Positions 19,697 to 28,767 of a stretch of 64,000 nt of DNA are shown in pieces. A program made the position numbers and the translations under genes. The stretch's first letter is position 1; the number at the start of each line of letters is the position of its first letter. The DNA comes from Dactylorhiza incarnata (lineage: Eukaryota; Streptophyta; Magnoliopsida; Asparagales; Orchidaceae), in contig JAWHQI010000306.1 of assembly GCA_033032865.1 (NCBI GenBank), forward strand, positions 2,046,001-2,110,000, written 5' to 3'. The notes below the pieces were generated by a model. It had not been told where the DNA came from and did not search any database. It worked only from the letters and a program-made list of their open reading frames with translations.

Positions 19697-21884
19697 GAGT
19701 AGGTAGGCGGTTAATAAGATAGGCTGCAGTCATAACAGCATCACCCCAGTAAAACTTGGGAAGGTGTCGCTGGAGAAGAAGGCACCGAGCGACCTCAAGA
19801 AGGTGGCGATTCTTGCGTTCAGCAACCCCATTTTGAGAGGGAGTGTAAGCACACGAAGTCTGATGTATAATCCCCCGATCACTGAGGAAGCGTTCAAATT
19901 CGGAATCGATGTATTCACGGCCATTGTCGCTACGCAAGATCTTAATAGTCGCATTAAATTGAGTGGTGATCATATTATGAAAACGTTGAAAGAGAGGAAA
20001 CACTTCATTTTTCCGTTTCATCAAGTAGAACCAAGTGCATCGGGAGAAGCAATCAATAAATGTGACAAACCAGTGTGAGCCAGATAGCGAGGCAACAGAA
20101 CAGGGGCCCCAAACATCAGTATGAATCACAGAAAAATGAGTATCACTAGAAGGGGAAAAACGGTTAAAAGAAGCACGGTGTTGTTTACTAAGAGTGCAGA
20201 CATCACAGGTAAACAAATTTAAAGCTACAACAGACATAGTAGGGAATAAAACACGCATATTAGATGGAGAGGGATGTCCTAGGCGACAGTGCCAGGAGTC
20301 CAAGCTAGAGGGCCGAGCAGCATGGAGAGCACGAGTTGGAGGAGGGGGGCTGGAGGGATCGAACAGGTAGAGGTCATCGCGCAGCTTACCAGATCCAATC
20401 ACCGTCCCCGTCTTCAGGTCCTGAAAGATGCAAAAGGAGGGGGAAAAGGTCACAGAACAGTTTAAGGAGTTAGTAATGTGACTGATGGAAAGTAAATTGC
20501 GAGTAAGAGTAGGAACGTGAAGAACAGAAGAGAGGGTGAGACTGGAGCACGCCACAGATCCTTTCCCAGCAATAGGGGTGAAGGACCCATCTGCAATGCA
20601 CACTTTGTCACAACCCGACAAGGGAGAGTAGGACATGAAACCAGTAGCAGAACCTGTCATATGATCAGTGGCTCCAGAATCAATAATCCACTGAGTGGGA
20701 GTACGAGCAACAGCTGAGTGGGCCTCAGGAGGTCCCTGTTGAGCATATGCGGAGGAAGCAGAGCTAGAAGACTCAGACGAATGTCCCAGCATAAAGCGAC
20801 GGAAGGCCAGAACCTCATCAGATGAAAGAGAGGGCGCGGAGTCAACCACAGCAGGTCCACTGAGAGGGGCAAGGTCATCCACAGTATCTGATAGGTAAGC
20901 AGTGCGGGAGGGAGGTGGTCGAGACGGAGGGCGACCAAAGCCCTTACCACCACGCGGGCTCGGGCCGCCGCGAGGTGCGGGGAATCCATGAAGCTTGAAG
21001 CAGGTGTCCCGAGTATGGCGGCCCTTCCCGCAGTAATCACAGATCAGATGATCCTTGTCGACGGGCCTGGGCTTGGAATCACGAGAGGAACGACCTCCAG
21101 AACTGAATCGAGCAGCTAGAGCAGATCCCTCAATAAGAGTGTCGGGAAGAAGCGTCTGTCGGCGATCATACTCGTGTTGAACAAGACTGTACACCTCAGG
21201 CAGACTTGGAAGAGGAGAGCGGCCAAGCAGCTGAACACTAATCTGATCAAAGTCACAATGAAGGCCATGAAGGAACTCAAAGATCCTGTTTCGCTCTTCC
21301 CTGGCACGAACCATAGCCTCATCCACCGGAGATTCAAATGTGAGAGGATTGAAGTGATCATATTCTTGATACAGTTGGGTGAACTCCAAGTAGTAAGTGG
21401 CAGGAGGACTGTCGCCTTGCCGCAAGAGAAATATCCGACGACGTAACTGGAAGACCTGGGCAGCATTCCCTCGACAAGAGTAAGTAACCTCAGCCCGTTT
21501 CCAGATGTCGACAGCGGTGTCCAAGAACAGGTAATTGCGAGAAATCGACTCCAGCATAGAGTTGAGGAGCCAGGACATTACCAAGGAGTTCTCCGACTCC
21601 CATTGAGGCCACTCAGGAGAGGAAGATGCAGGAGCCGTAACGGCACCACTAACATAGCCAAACAAGCGGCGACTCTTAAGAGCCAAAGTAATAGATCGAG
21701 CCCACGGAAGATAGTTCGTGCCGTCCAACTTAATGGTAGTGATCTGGGGAGTCCCATGATCATGGGTGGCCCGAAAAAGACCAGTAGTAGGCACAGGATT
21801 GGAGGCGGCACTTCCATCGGAGGAAGGATTCGGAGAGCCCATACTATCCGGCATAGAAGGAGGGAGAACGCTGCAGATCAGCAA
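19527..21884 (-). CDS. Copia Y gag, protease and integrase
   Basis: 785 codons. Likely start is the Met near 21842 (MGSPNPSSDG) rather than the first ATG. The order is gag with DGTNYLPWARSITLALKSRR, WLLNSML and LEFTQLYQEYDHF; zinc knuckle CDYCGKGRHTRDTC; protease WIIDSGATDHMTG; integrase zinc finger WHCRLGHPS..CDVC; and core (HTDVWGP, LRSDNGREYIDSEF, SQNGVAERKNRHLLEVAR). It ends by frameshift near 19540 (LKCLYWVLAYPERV) through loss of one base. Confidence 0.92.
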   Translation of the reverse strand: MLICSVLPPSMPDSMGSPNPSSDGSAASNPVPTTGLFRATHDHGTPQITTIKLDGTNYLPWARSITLALKSRRLFGYVSGAVTAPASSSPEWPQWESENSLVMSWLLNSMLESISRNYLFLDTAVDIWKRAEVTYSCRGNAAQVFQLRRRIFLLRQGDSPPATYYLEFTQLYQEYDHFNPLTFESPVDEAMVRAREERNRIFEFLHGLHCDFDQISVQLLGRSPLPSLPEVYSLVQHEYDRRQTLLPDTLIEGSALAARFSSGGRSSRDSKPRPVDKDHLICDYCGKGRHTRDTCFKLHGFPAPRGGPSPRGGKGFGRPPSRPPPSRTAYLSDTVDDLAPLSGPAVVDSAPSLSSDEVLAFRRFMLGHSSESSSSASSAYAQQGPPEAHSAVARTPTQWIIDSGATDHMTGSATGFMSYSPLSGCDKVCIADGSFTPIAGKGSVACSSLTLSSVLHVPTLTRNLLSISHITNSLNCSVTFSPSFCIFQDLKTGTVIGSGKLRDDLYLFDPSSPPPPTRALHAARPSSLDSWHCRLGHPSPSNMRVLFPTMSVVALNLFTCDVCTLSKQHRASFNRFSPSSDTHFSVIHTDVWGPCSVASLSGSHWFVTFIDCFSRCTWFYLMKRKNEVFPLFQRFHNMITTQFNATIKILRSDNGREYIDSEFERFLSDRGIIHQTSCAYTPSQNGVAERKNRHLLEVARCLLLQRHLPKFYWGDAVMTAAYLINRLPTRVLGDKSPLNALHLSPSHLFPRIFGCACFVYVHPKSKLDSRSLKCLYWVLAYPERV

Positions 21885-22298
21885 AAAAGGGAGATCTCAC
21901 TCATATAAAGAGGAGAGAAGAGCAATAGCCCACTAAAGAAGGAGGGGAAACGCCGGATACGTCATACAGGAGATCCGGCGTCACAGGAAACTGAAAAACG
22001 TCAGGAAGTAGAGGCCGACGGCCGCTGCCGGGCCGGGCGGAGAGAAGAAGTGAGGCGGAGAGAAGAAGAGAGGGAGTCGCTCTGCGGGATCCGACGCGGG
22101 CTGGAGACGAGGAGCGGGCTTAGGTCACGCCGTGCGAGACTGGAGACGATCGGCTGGAGACGATCAGGCCTCGCGGGAGAAGAGGCGGGATCTGCTGTCG
22201 AGGAGACGATCGGCTGGAGACGAGCGGAGCGGGAGAAGAGGCGGGATCCGACGCGCGGGCTGAGCGGGATTAGGTCACGCCGTCCGGCTCTGATACCA

Positions 22299-22419
22299 TG
22301 TTGCAAATGATATTTCTCTTATACATCAAACAAAGAGAGGCCTCCTTTATATATAGGAGAGAACCCTAAGGGTACAAACGGAAAAAGACACAAAAGGATA
22401 AAAACACACAAATCTAACA
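22299..22419 (-). repeat. 5' LTR of copia Y with primer site and TATA-like run
   Basis: Identical to the 3' copy. The complement of 22287-22298 is TGGTATCAGAGC. The run tttatatata (about 22347-22355) is the likely promoter TATA box, reading leftward. Leader sequence is at 21885-22286. Confidence 0.93.
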
Positions 22420-22424
22420 GTATG

Positions 22425-22640
22425 ATTGAAAGGTTTGTGATTTTCACTAAAATAGGTTTGTATCGAAGGTATGGAAGTCAGATCATCACCTGGCTTCACG
22501 ACTGCTAAGTAACCTGTAGCATCAGGAACATGAGCATTATTCACTAGCACTGTTTCTATATCGGCTACAATGAAAGGGCACTTTTCTTAAATAATCCCAA
22601 AATGAAAAGAATGAAAAGAAACAAAGAGAACATGGAGCAC
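22425..22640 (-). pseudogene. Plasmid-type family B DNA polymerase fragment, Exo I region
   Basis: The minus strand reads EKCPFIVADIETVLVNN, then DATGYLAVVKPGDDLTSIPS and QTYFSENHKPFNH, up to the copia Y target site. ADIET is the Exo I motif (D-x-E metal ligands) of the 3'-5' exonuclease in plant mitochondrial plasmid polymerases, where FIVAD(I/T)ET, YA.G.L.VKPG.. and YFSE are familiar. A stop lies just upstream (about 22590). Together with 17166-17352 it gives Exo I then Exo II in proper order, so the identification is fairly firm. Confidence 0.75.
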
Positions 22641-22665
22641 CAGCTCTACACAATGGGAGCGTTAC

Positions 22666-22780
22666 TGTTACACAAAATTATTAGGTTGAATTTTTCCTTA
22701 ATGAATTAACATTAATTAATTAGTATTGATTAATATTAGTTAATACTAATTTAATAAATTGTCTTATTTGGCATGTGACG
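22666..22780 (+). repeat. LTR fragment related to 3737-4144
   Basis: TGTTACACAAAATTATT through ttaattagtattgatt to gtcttatttggc, with the same succession of blocks as the LTR at 3737. It is truncated before the TATA region. Confidence 0.5.
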
Positions 22781-23760
22781 CAGGACAAATCTACATGTGA
22801 CGGACGCGCGATGCCCTTATGCAATGAAAACAAACACGAACAAATGCAATTGATCTACGATAAACCCTAAAATGAAAATGTGAGTACAAGCATGCAATCA
22901 AATACACAATCAAATGAGCAGGATGCTCATGCCATGAACTAATGAGATGCAAATGCAAGTGATTCAATCATGCAATTATTTGTGACGCGTAATTAATTAA
23001 ACAATATTAATTTTAAAATGCAGCGCAAACGTCAAAGTTGATCACAAATATTGCAATTTAAGCAAACAAATAATAAGTGCAAATTATTTGAATGTGCTAA
23101 GATTAAATACAAGGACGAATAAGGCGTATCCCTGCAATGTAGATGAATTTGAAAATAAATGTGGAACTCCCTAAGTAAAAGGGGGCGCCTGTGTAGGGGC
23201 GGAGCTCCGGATATCATAGGAGCGGCGATGACAAGAATGGCTCACAGAGGCTGTATGGTTGCTGCTGAGGCTAATATGAGTAATTTGTGGGTTGGAGGGG
23301 GTTGCTTGGTGGGTAGAAATGGAAGAGGATACTGGATGGAGGTTTGGTTAGGGTGATTTTGTAGGGTAAATAGATTGGGTATGGTCTAGGATGGCTGGGG
23401 AATAGGAATAGGGTGGCTGGAGGCTTAAGCGGTTGTAGGGAGGGGTCGCGGGGAGGCAGGGAAGGGATGCGGTGGCTCGATTTAGGCCGGGAAGGAGGAA
23501 GTTGGATATGACTGAGTGGGGGGAGGGAGGAGAGGTTGTTGGAGGGTAGTGGAGGGTTGGAAACGTGGCCGAAGGTCGGGGAAGACAATTTTTTTGCCGT
23601 CAAAGGGTTGTGGGTCCGCAAGAAGGTGCAGATCTGCCAATCGGAGGCTGATTGGGGGTGGACTGGGTGAGGCTGGCGGTGACGGGAGTGCTGGAGGCTA
23701 GGGAGGTGGAGGTCGTCGACTGCTGAAAGGAACGAATGCCCTCTGGTGGGCACAGAGCCA
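22781..23760 (-). repeat. Probable LTR remnant with G-rich tract
   Basis: Begins near tgtgacgcagg, runs through AT-rich sequence and then a gggggcgcc-containing, G-rich stretch (23180-23720). The layout mirrors the chromovirus LTR at 36505 (tgacgcagagg start, gggggcgcc, G-rich end). The Pro-rich frame on the minus strand (23753-23271, 160 codons) is probably compositional. Confidence 0.35.
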
Positions 23761-23802
23761 TCACTCTAGAAGCAAGGACCTGTGGTTTCTTGTAGTCATC
23801 AG

Positions 23803-24158
23803 CATTCTGTTTCCATCTACATAAGAGAAGTTTAGGAGTGTTTTCAGGCATTTTTGGAAGTCTTATGTAGTCTCTTGTTTGAAATGGAATTCTTAGAAAA
23901 ATATAAAAAATCATTTACCATAATTTTCAAAATATAGGTCAGAAAAATACAAAAAAAACATAGAGATATGAAAAACCGCGACGAACGCGATGGAGGTCTC
24001 CGATCGTCAATACAATGATCCAAAAATCATAGATCTCGTAAATCACTCAAATGAGGCACCATCAACATTCCATTCCCATCTACATAAGCAGAGCTTAAGA
24101 GTGTTTTTGGGCATTGGAAGTCTTATGTAGCCTCTCATTTGGAGTGGAATTCTTAGAA
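23803..24158. repeat. Pair of about 95 bp direct repeats
   Basis: 23803-23897 and 24066-24158 share ccatctacataag, gagtgtttt, ggaagtcttatgtag and tggaattcttagaa in order. This could be a very small LTR-like unit or a segmental duplication. Confidence 0.55.
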
Positions 24159-24188
24159 GTCTGTACTTAAAGTGATGGTGTGAGCTTA

Positions 24189-24630
24189 TGTTACGGTCGT
24201 CACCCCACCCCTGGGTGGGCAATACCAGGTGGGCAATACGGCTGGTTCCGCCCCCAATCCTGGCCCCCAATCCCAGAGCATGGGCCCCCGTAACAGGGCC
24301 GCGGCCCACACACCCCAACCAAATATCCGCCCCCATTTAATCAGGCGGTGGGTTATTGAGGCCAGAGATCGAACCCCCGACCACTTGATAAGGAGAACTT
24401 CCATGATCTCCCATCACCAACTGAGCCATGGAATGTCTCCTTATCAAGGGGGTCGGGGGTTCGATCCCTGGCCTCAACAACCTACCGCCTGATTAAATGG
24501 GGGCGGGGATTTGGTTGGGGTGTGTGGGCCGCGGCCCTGTTACGGTGCCCATGCTCTGGGATTGGGGGCGGAACCAGCCGTATTGCCCACCTGGTATTGC
24601 CCACCCAGGGGTGGGGTTACGACCGTAACA
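24189..24630. repeat. Fold-back element FB2, tRNA-like head-to-head palindrome
   Basis: 442 bp with ends TGTTACGGTCGT and the inverted complement ACGACCGTAACA, flanked by gctta on both sides (24184-24188 and 24631-24635). The two arms are about 95% complementary by eye, with one about 13 bp indel. A minus-strand tRNA-like pol III promoter lies in the centre: A box TGGCTCAGTTGG as the complement of 24417-24428, and B box GGTTCGATC as the complement of 24367-24375. A mirrored B box ggttcgatcc lies at 24458-24467. No protein. Confidence 0.85.
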
Positions 24631-24660
24631 GCTTATCTTGTAATTATATCCTTTTTTTAT

Positions 24661-24840
24661 TGTTGAAGTAAAGAGGGAAATAGAAAGTGCCAGTTTATTC
24701 TTCCCTTAAAGGTGGGTATTTAAAGGATTACAAAGACTCACAAAACATGAATAACCCATGTGGAGCTAAACCCATACACATCCCTAAAGACACTAATACA
24801 TAGACTGAAATACAAAATTAATTTAAATGCGATAACTCCA
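24661..24840 (-). repeat. 3' LTR of the 2.0 kb element
   Basis: TGTTGAAGTAAAG..GATAACTCCA. Close match to 26506-26686 with a few substitutions and small indels. Confidence 0.88.
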
Positions 24841-25979
24841 ATACTCCTCAAGCTGGAGGGTAAAACCCACAACTTAAAAATGTCTTATGTTAATAAAGAT
24901 AATGGATGTAGAGATGGGAAACGATGAATATCGGTGGTGGCTCGGGGTGCGACGACATGAGTGCATAAAACACACGAGTAGTACACACGATTTCATCAGT
25001 TAATACCACAAACGCGTTGTGGTATGGCAATAACATCTACACTCGAAAAATATGTGGACATGGTAACGAAAGATGCGGGGTCAAGTGTGTACATTTAAAC
25101 GCACAATGAGACATCTATATAGAAAGTCCATACCGGAGCACACACACCTATCAAAATGAGGAAATAAGGGATATGCAACGAGCTACATCTAACAACATAT
25201 TCATGGTGAGCTGTGTGGGATTAAGACGAGAGTCGGGAAATACCACCGCGGTGACGAATATCCAACATGTGGGGGGTTCACTCGGATGACTTCCACATGC
25301 GGGGTCAACCATAGTAGGGGTCCGTGTCGCCTTCATCTCTATCACTCCCCCGCACGTGGGACACACATGCATATAAGCATAAAGAAACATAAAGAACAAA
25401 CATCTGGACGACACATACACCGACAATATTAAAGGCTGTTAAAAAACATAAGACGAATAAATTATAAAGAAGCTTCATCGTCCCGATTCATCAGAAGCGA
25501 CATGTCGCAGGATGGAGCAAGTCTACAGGAGCTACTTCGATTGTAGCAAGTCGTCGGGGTCGACATTGATTTGGAGAAGCCCATCGATTGAGTGCAACAA
25601 GCTGGAGTAGCAAAGATCACTGGAGATGAGGCATCATCAGAGAATGTAGCACAAGGAGATCGACGGGTAGTAGGGAGATCGACGTCCAACACACGCTGGA
25701 AGATTGGCAGGTAAGGAGCAGGATTACTGATAGTCGAGGAAGAGACCATTCGAGCATCAACGACGACACCTCTCCACGCCCTCCAACTGCAGCCGCATCA
25801 ATACAAATACGCACGTGAAGATTTCTCGTGGATCTGGATGATACGTGGTGGAGGAGAAACTCATACTAGGGTTCTGCTGGTGTCCTTCAGGGATCTTACT
25901 TGCCATTAGGGAGCCACCAAAGAGGACAATGAAGCAGCCGCCGCCATCGATGACATAACGTTGAGATCTTGAGCAACTA

Positions 25980-26125
25980 GCAATGAGATCTGCATCTGGA
26001 ACTGCAAACGGGATCAGCCACTGGAGCTGCAGACGAGATCTGCCACCGGAACTGCAGACGGGATCTGCCACCGAAACTGCAGACGGGATCTGCCACTGGA
26101 ACTGCAGACAGGATCTGCGACTGGA
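25980..26125. repeat. 25 bp minisatellite in the element leader
   Basis: About five to six copies of a 25 bp unit (consensus tctgccaccggaactgcaga plus cggga) lie near the primer-site end. Unit spacing can be counted at 26040-26115. Not a multiple of three, so unlikely to be coding. Confidence 0.8.
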
Positions 26126-26505
26126 AAAGAAGAAGTATGCGGGATCTGAAGGGAGCAGACTGTTGGAGGCGAGATATGCAACTAGACAAGATACCCGGAA
26201 GCACAACAAGCTTGGAGCTGGGAGATCGCTGTCAATCCGGAAGAAGATCGCACGGAGGGGAAGAAATCGACTGGAGCGTTGACGATGAGCAACAGAGAGC
26301 GGAAGAAGAGCCGCTCGATTTGGAGCCGGGAGATTGTCGACAAGGCGTGGATCACATCAGAAGCGGAAGCCTTCTTCGATGTTGTAGATCTGCGGGAGCT
26401 GCGAAATAATGAGAACAAGGAATTGGGCTCGTGGGAGAAGTGGGCTAAGTGGCGAGAGTTTCTAACGAGAGAAATTAGGTAGAAATTAATTCTTGCTCTG
26501 ATACC

Positions 26506-26686
26506 ATGCTAAAGTAAAGAGGGGAAATAAAAAGTGCCAGTTTATTCTTCTCTTGAAGGGTATTTAAAGGATTACAAAGACTCACAAAACATGAATAACC
26601 CATGTGAGACTAAACTTATACACACATACCTAAAGACACTAATACATAGACTGAAATACAAAATTAACTTAAATGCGATAAATCCA
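26506..26686 (-). repeat. 5' LTR of the 2.0 kb element, with primer site
   Basis: TGCTAAAGTAAAG..GATAAATCCA, directly after ctctgatacca. The second base pair of the terminus differs from the 3' copy. Confidence 0.88.
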
Positions 26687-27099
26687 TTTATATTTTACTC
26701 TGATCTTGTATTTTCGCATTCGTAATGAAGACTAATAGATCTCTTTTATTATGTTGTGGCTTGGCTTAGGATTTTCTTTTATTCTAACTACTTTGGAGCC
26801 AAATATTTTTAATATTGCCTATTTATATGATGATTGTCGATGTCTCTGACCTATTTTTTATTTCTATTGCATTTGCAGATTAATGAGTCTTCTTAAAAAG
26901 TAGGCTATTCATACTGTTTTTTGTCTTATTCATTTATGTTGGGTTGAAAAGTCATTGAATCTTGGAAATAACCTATTTAATATAGACGATTGTTATCAGC
27001 ACTACTAAATTGTCTATCCGCAAAGTTTTGATATCCGCAAAGCAGTTTTTGATATAATTATATTCGCAAATTAAATTGTTACAAGCAAAGCAAAATTAA

Positions 27100-27620
27100 A
27101 CCTGTACCGCTGCCTTCATCCTCTCACCCTCCTGCCGCCTGCGCTTCAACTCTTCCAGCCTTCTCATGTAAATGGCGACGTTGCTCTCTGCAACCAGAAT
27201 CATGTGTCTCCGCGGCAACCCTTCGCGCCTTAGACCTCTCAAACCTAAACTACAACGGTAACTTCATTCTCTCGTGAAGAAGGAAAACTAGCAAGATCGA
27301 GAGTGATTAAAGTAAAACAGAGTCATACATGGTTTTGTAGAGGGATTTAGAAAGCAACGCCGACGATTGTGGCGGCGGGAGGTTATGGAGAGGGAGCAGA
27401 GATCGAGGACGGTGACGCCTGAGATGGAGTTGTTGAAGAGATCGAGGACGGTGAGATTAGTAAGGCCGCAGATGGAAGGGGCAGCAGACCGGTGATGTTC
27501 TGGTCGGAAAGAGTGATGTTGACGACGAAGCCATGGGCGTCGCACCAGATTCCGGGCAAGTTGCAGAAGTTAACCGAAGAGGAGTTGTTTCAGGCGTCGA
27601 GTGACTGGGATTTAGAGCTG
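27100..27620. pseudogene. Leucine-rich-repeat receptor gene fragments
   Basis: On the minus strand (about 27600-27330) the sequence reads IWCDAHGFVVNITLSDQNIT (in part out of frame), then PSICGLTNLTVLDLFNNSIS, the N-terminal cap and first LRRs of a plant receptor-like kinase. On the + strand at about 27215-27265 it reads ATLRALDLSNLNYNGNF, another LRR-like segment. There is no kinase, no full frame, and fragments face both ways. Most likely captured or decayed gene pieces within the intron. Confidence 0.5.
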
Positions 27621-28147
27621 AAGTCGTGATTTATTTGGAGGAGAGGAGTTTCTCTGATTTGTTCTCTTACACTTGGGATTCAGAGCTGGGAAGGAGGGTG
27701 GAAGAGAGCAGGAGAGTTGTCGCCATCACTAGTGCTGCCCATGAGGGCTTTTCTACTTACGGTTTTTGCCGGATTTCCTCTGTTTTTGAAAGTCGGAGGC
27801 GGCCAAACGAAGATCGAGCACCAACCTGCAGTGCGAGTATCTACTTGCCGAGGAAGAAAAAAGACTTAAAATCAAGTGCTAATAGCCAAATCTGTAGTGC
27901 TAATAACAATCGCCTTAATATAAGGGCTAAAGCTGCGTACTTTAACCCCTGCCACATCTCACACTGGAGTGCACTTCCTGCCCTTAACAACTTATTATCA
28001 TATTCAAATCAAATTTAAGGTGTTCTGAAAAAAATGATCTCAATGTTTTTTAATATTAGTATGGATAAGGCTGCCTTCTACTTCTGTTGTTTCTAGTTTT
28101 CCCTCAATTATGCAGGCTTTAGAGTCTATTCCTTTCATCTGTACCAG

Positions 28148-28294
28148 AAATGGCGGGAAGACTTTGGGGTTTCAAGTTTGTCAGAAGATTCTTTAAAAAA
28201 CATATATGAAACGGGCAAAGCTTATGTGCATGACTTCGCAGATGTCTATTGTAGACCAGTGCTAGTGGTAGTGGCATCCAAGCATTTCCCTGAG
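28148..28294 (+). CDS. SEC14-like (CRAL-TRIO) protein, internal exon B
   Basis: 147 nt, phase 0 at both ends, bounded by TGTACCAG| and |GTAGGT. It encodes 49 residues: [39 protein letters not shown] and [10 protein letters not shown]. This is the linker and first strand of the lipid-binding CRAL-TRIO fold (the RPV-V..A.KH region) and continues exon A directly. The remaining lobe, with the family FDLRG and FVDAP motifs, was searched for by eye in the rest of the window and not found. Either the later exons lie beyond the window or the gene is broken by the downstream insertions. Confidence 0.8.
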
Positions 28295-28767
28295 GTAGGT
28301 GGTGGCATTCCTAGGATATTATTTAATTTTTCACCAAGATTTTTGCAGAATAACTTTACTCTTGGACAATCTTCAGCAAAGAGTAGAATAACTTAATTTT
28401 TAATACTGCAAGAAGATTTGTTTAGAATAACTTTAACACCTCAAAACTCTCTGTGAATGAGTAGAAAATAAGGATTCAAGCCGGCATTGGGATAACAATG
28501 ATGTTGTTTTACTTATTTTAGCTTTTTTGAATGAGGCTCACTGAGTTCTAGTGATGTATATAAAAACTTTGTACAGTATATTCCTATATATAGCAACATT
28601 TAAAACTGTTTGGAGAATTGGACTATTTTGGGGAAGAGATATGGCCGCAAACAAGAGAAACAGGAGTGGAATATTAGGAAGAATAATAGAAATACCATTA
28701 GCTCAGCAGGGGATGACCACACTCTTAGGTATGTTTATACATCTTTTCATTATTGTGATTAGGGTTG
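28295..28767 (+). other. Presumed intron sequence after exon B
   Basis: AT-rich, with no motif recognised. A short + frame near 28638-28728 ends at a GTATGT donor-like site, but no protein family is evident. Confidence 0.4.

Larger units (their letters stand above)
17358..22419 (-). mobile_element. Young Ty1/copia element Y
   Basis: Identical 121 bp LTRs (17358-17478 and 22299-22419) flanked by the duplication gtatg (17353-17357 and 22420-22424). Polypurine tract at 17479-17492 and primer site at 22287-22298. One polyprotein (gag-PR-IN-RT-RNase H, copia order) fills the interior, broken by one frameshift near 19540 and one nonsense codon near 18283. LTR identity indicates very recent insertion, into the plasmid polymerase fragment. 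Confidence 0.95.
24661..26686 (-). mobile_element. 2.0 kb non-autonomous LTR retrotransposon
   Basis: LTRs 24661-24840 (180 bp) and 26506-26686 (181 bp), duplication tttat (24656-24660 and 26687-26691), purine tract complement ctcctcaagctggag just inside the left LTR, and iMet primer site (complement of 26494-26505). The 1.66 kb interior codes for no recognisable gag or pol domain. Minus frames (26209-25757, 25749-25462) include a possible start MASKIPEGHQQNPSM but no known motifs. Mobility would depend on copia enzymes. Confidence 0.88.
3354..28147 (+). other. 24.8 kb intron of the SEC14-like gene, filled with nested insertions
   Basis: The GT at 3354 and the AG at 28146-28147 bracket 24,794 bp joining two phase-0 exons of the same CRAL-TRIO domain. 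The interval contains the LTR at 3737, element X with FB1 and the chromodomain gypsy, plasmid polymerase fragments, copia Y, FB2, the 24661-26686 element and LRR fragments. Unassigned AT-rich sequence remains at 3354-3736 and 26692-27100. All recognised large elements run antisense to the host gene or are non-coding. Confidence 0.65.

Noticed and set aside
24360..24470. A real tRNA gene (perfect A and B boxes)
   Set aside because: No cloverleaf acceptor or anticodon stem could be formed, the unit continues into a 3' body, and it sits in a fold-back element. It is tRNA-derived only.
25757..26209. 150-codon Ser/Gln-rich protein in the 2 kb element
   Set aside because: Mostly translation of the 25 bp minisatellite and leader, and the repeat unit is not a multiple of three.
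27626..28018. 130-codon plus-strand protein before exon B
   Set aside because: No domain, adjacent to LRR relics, ends in AT-rich sequence; treated as chance.
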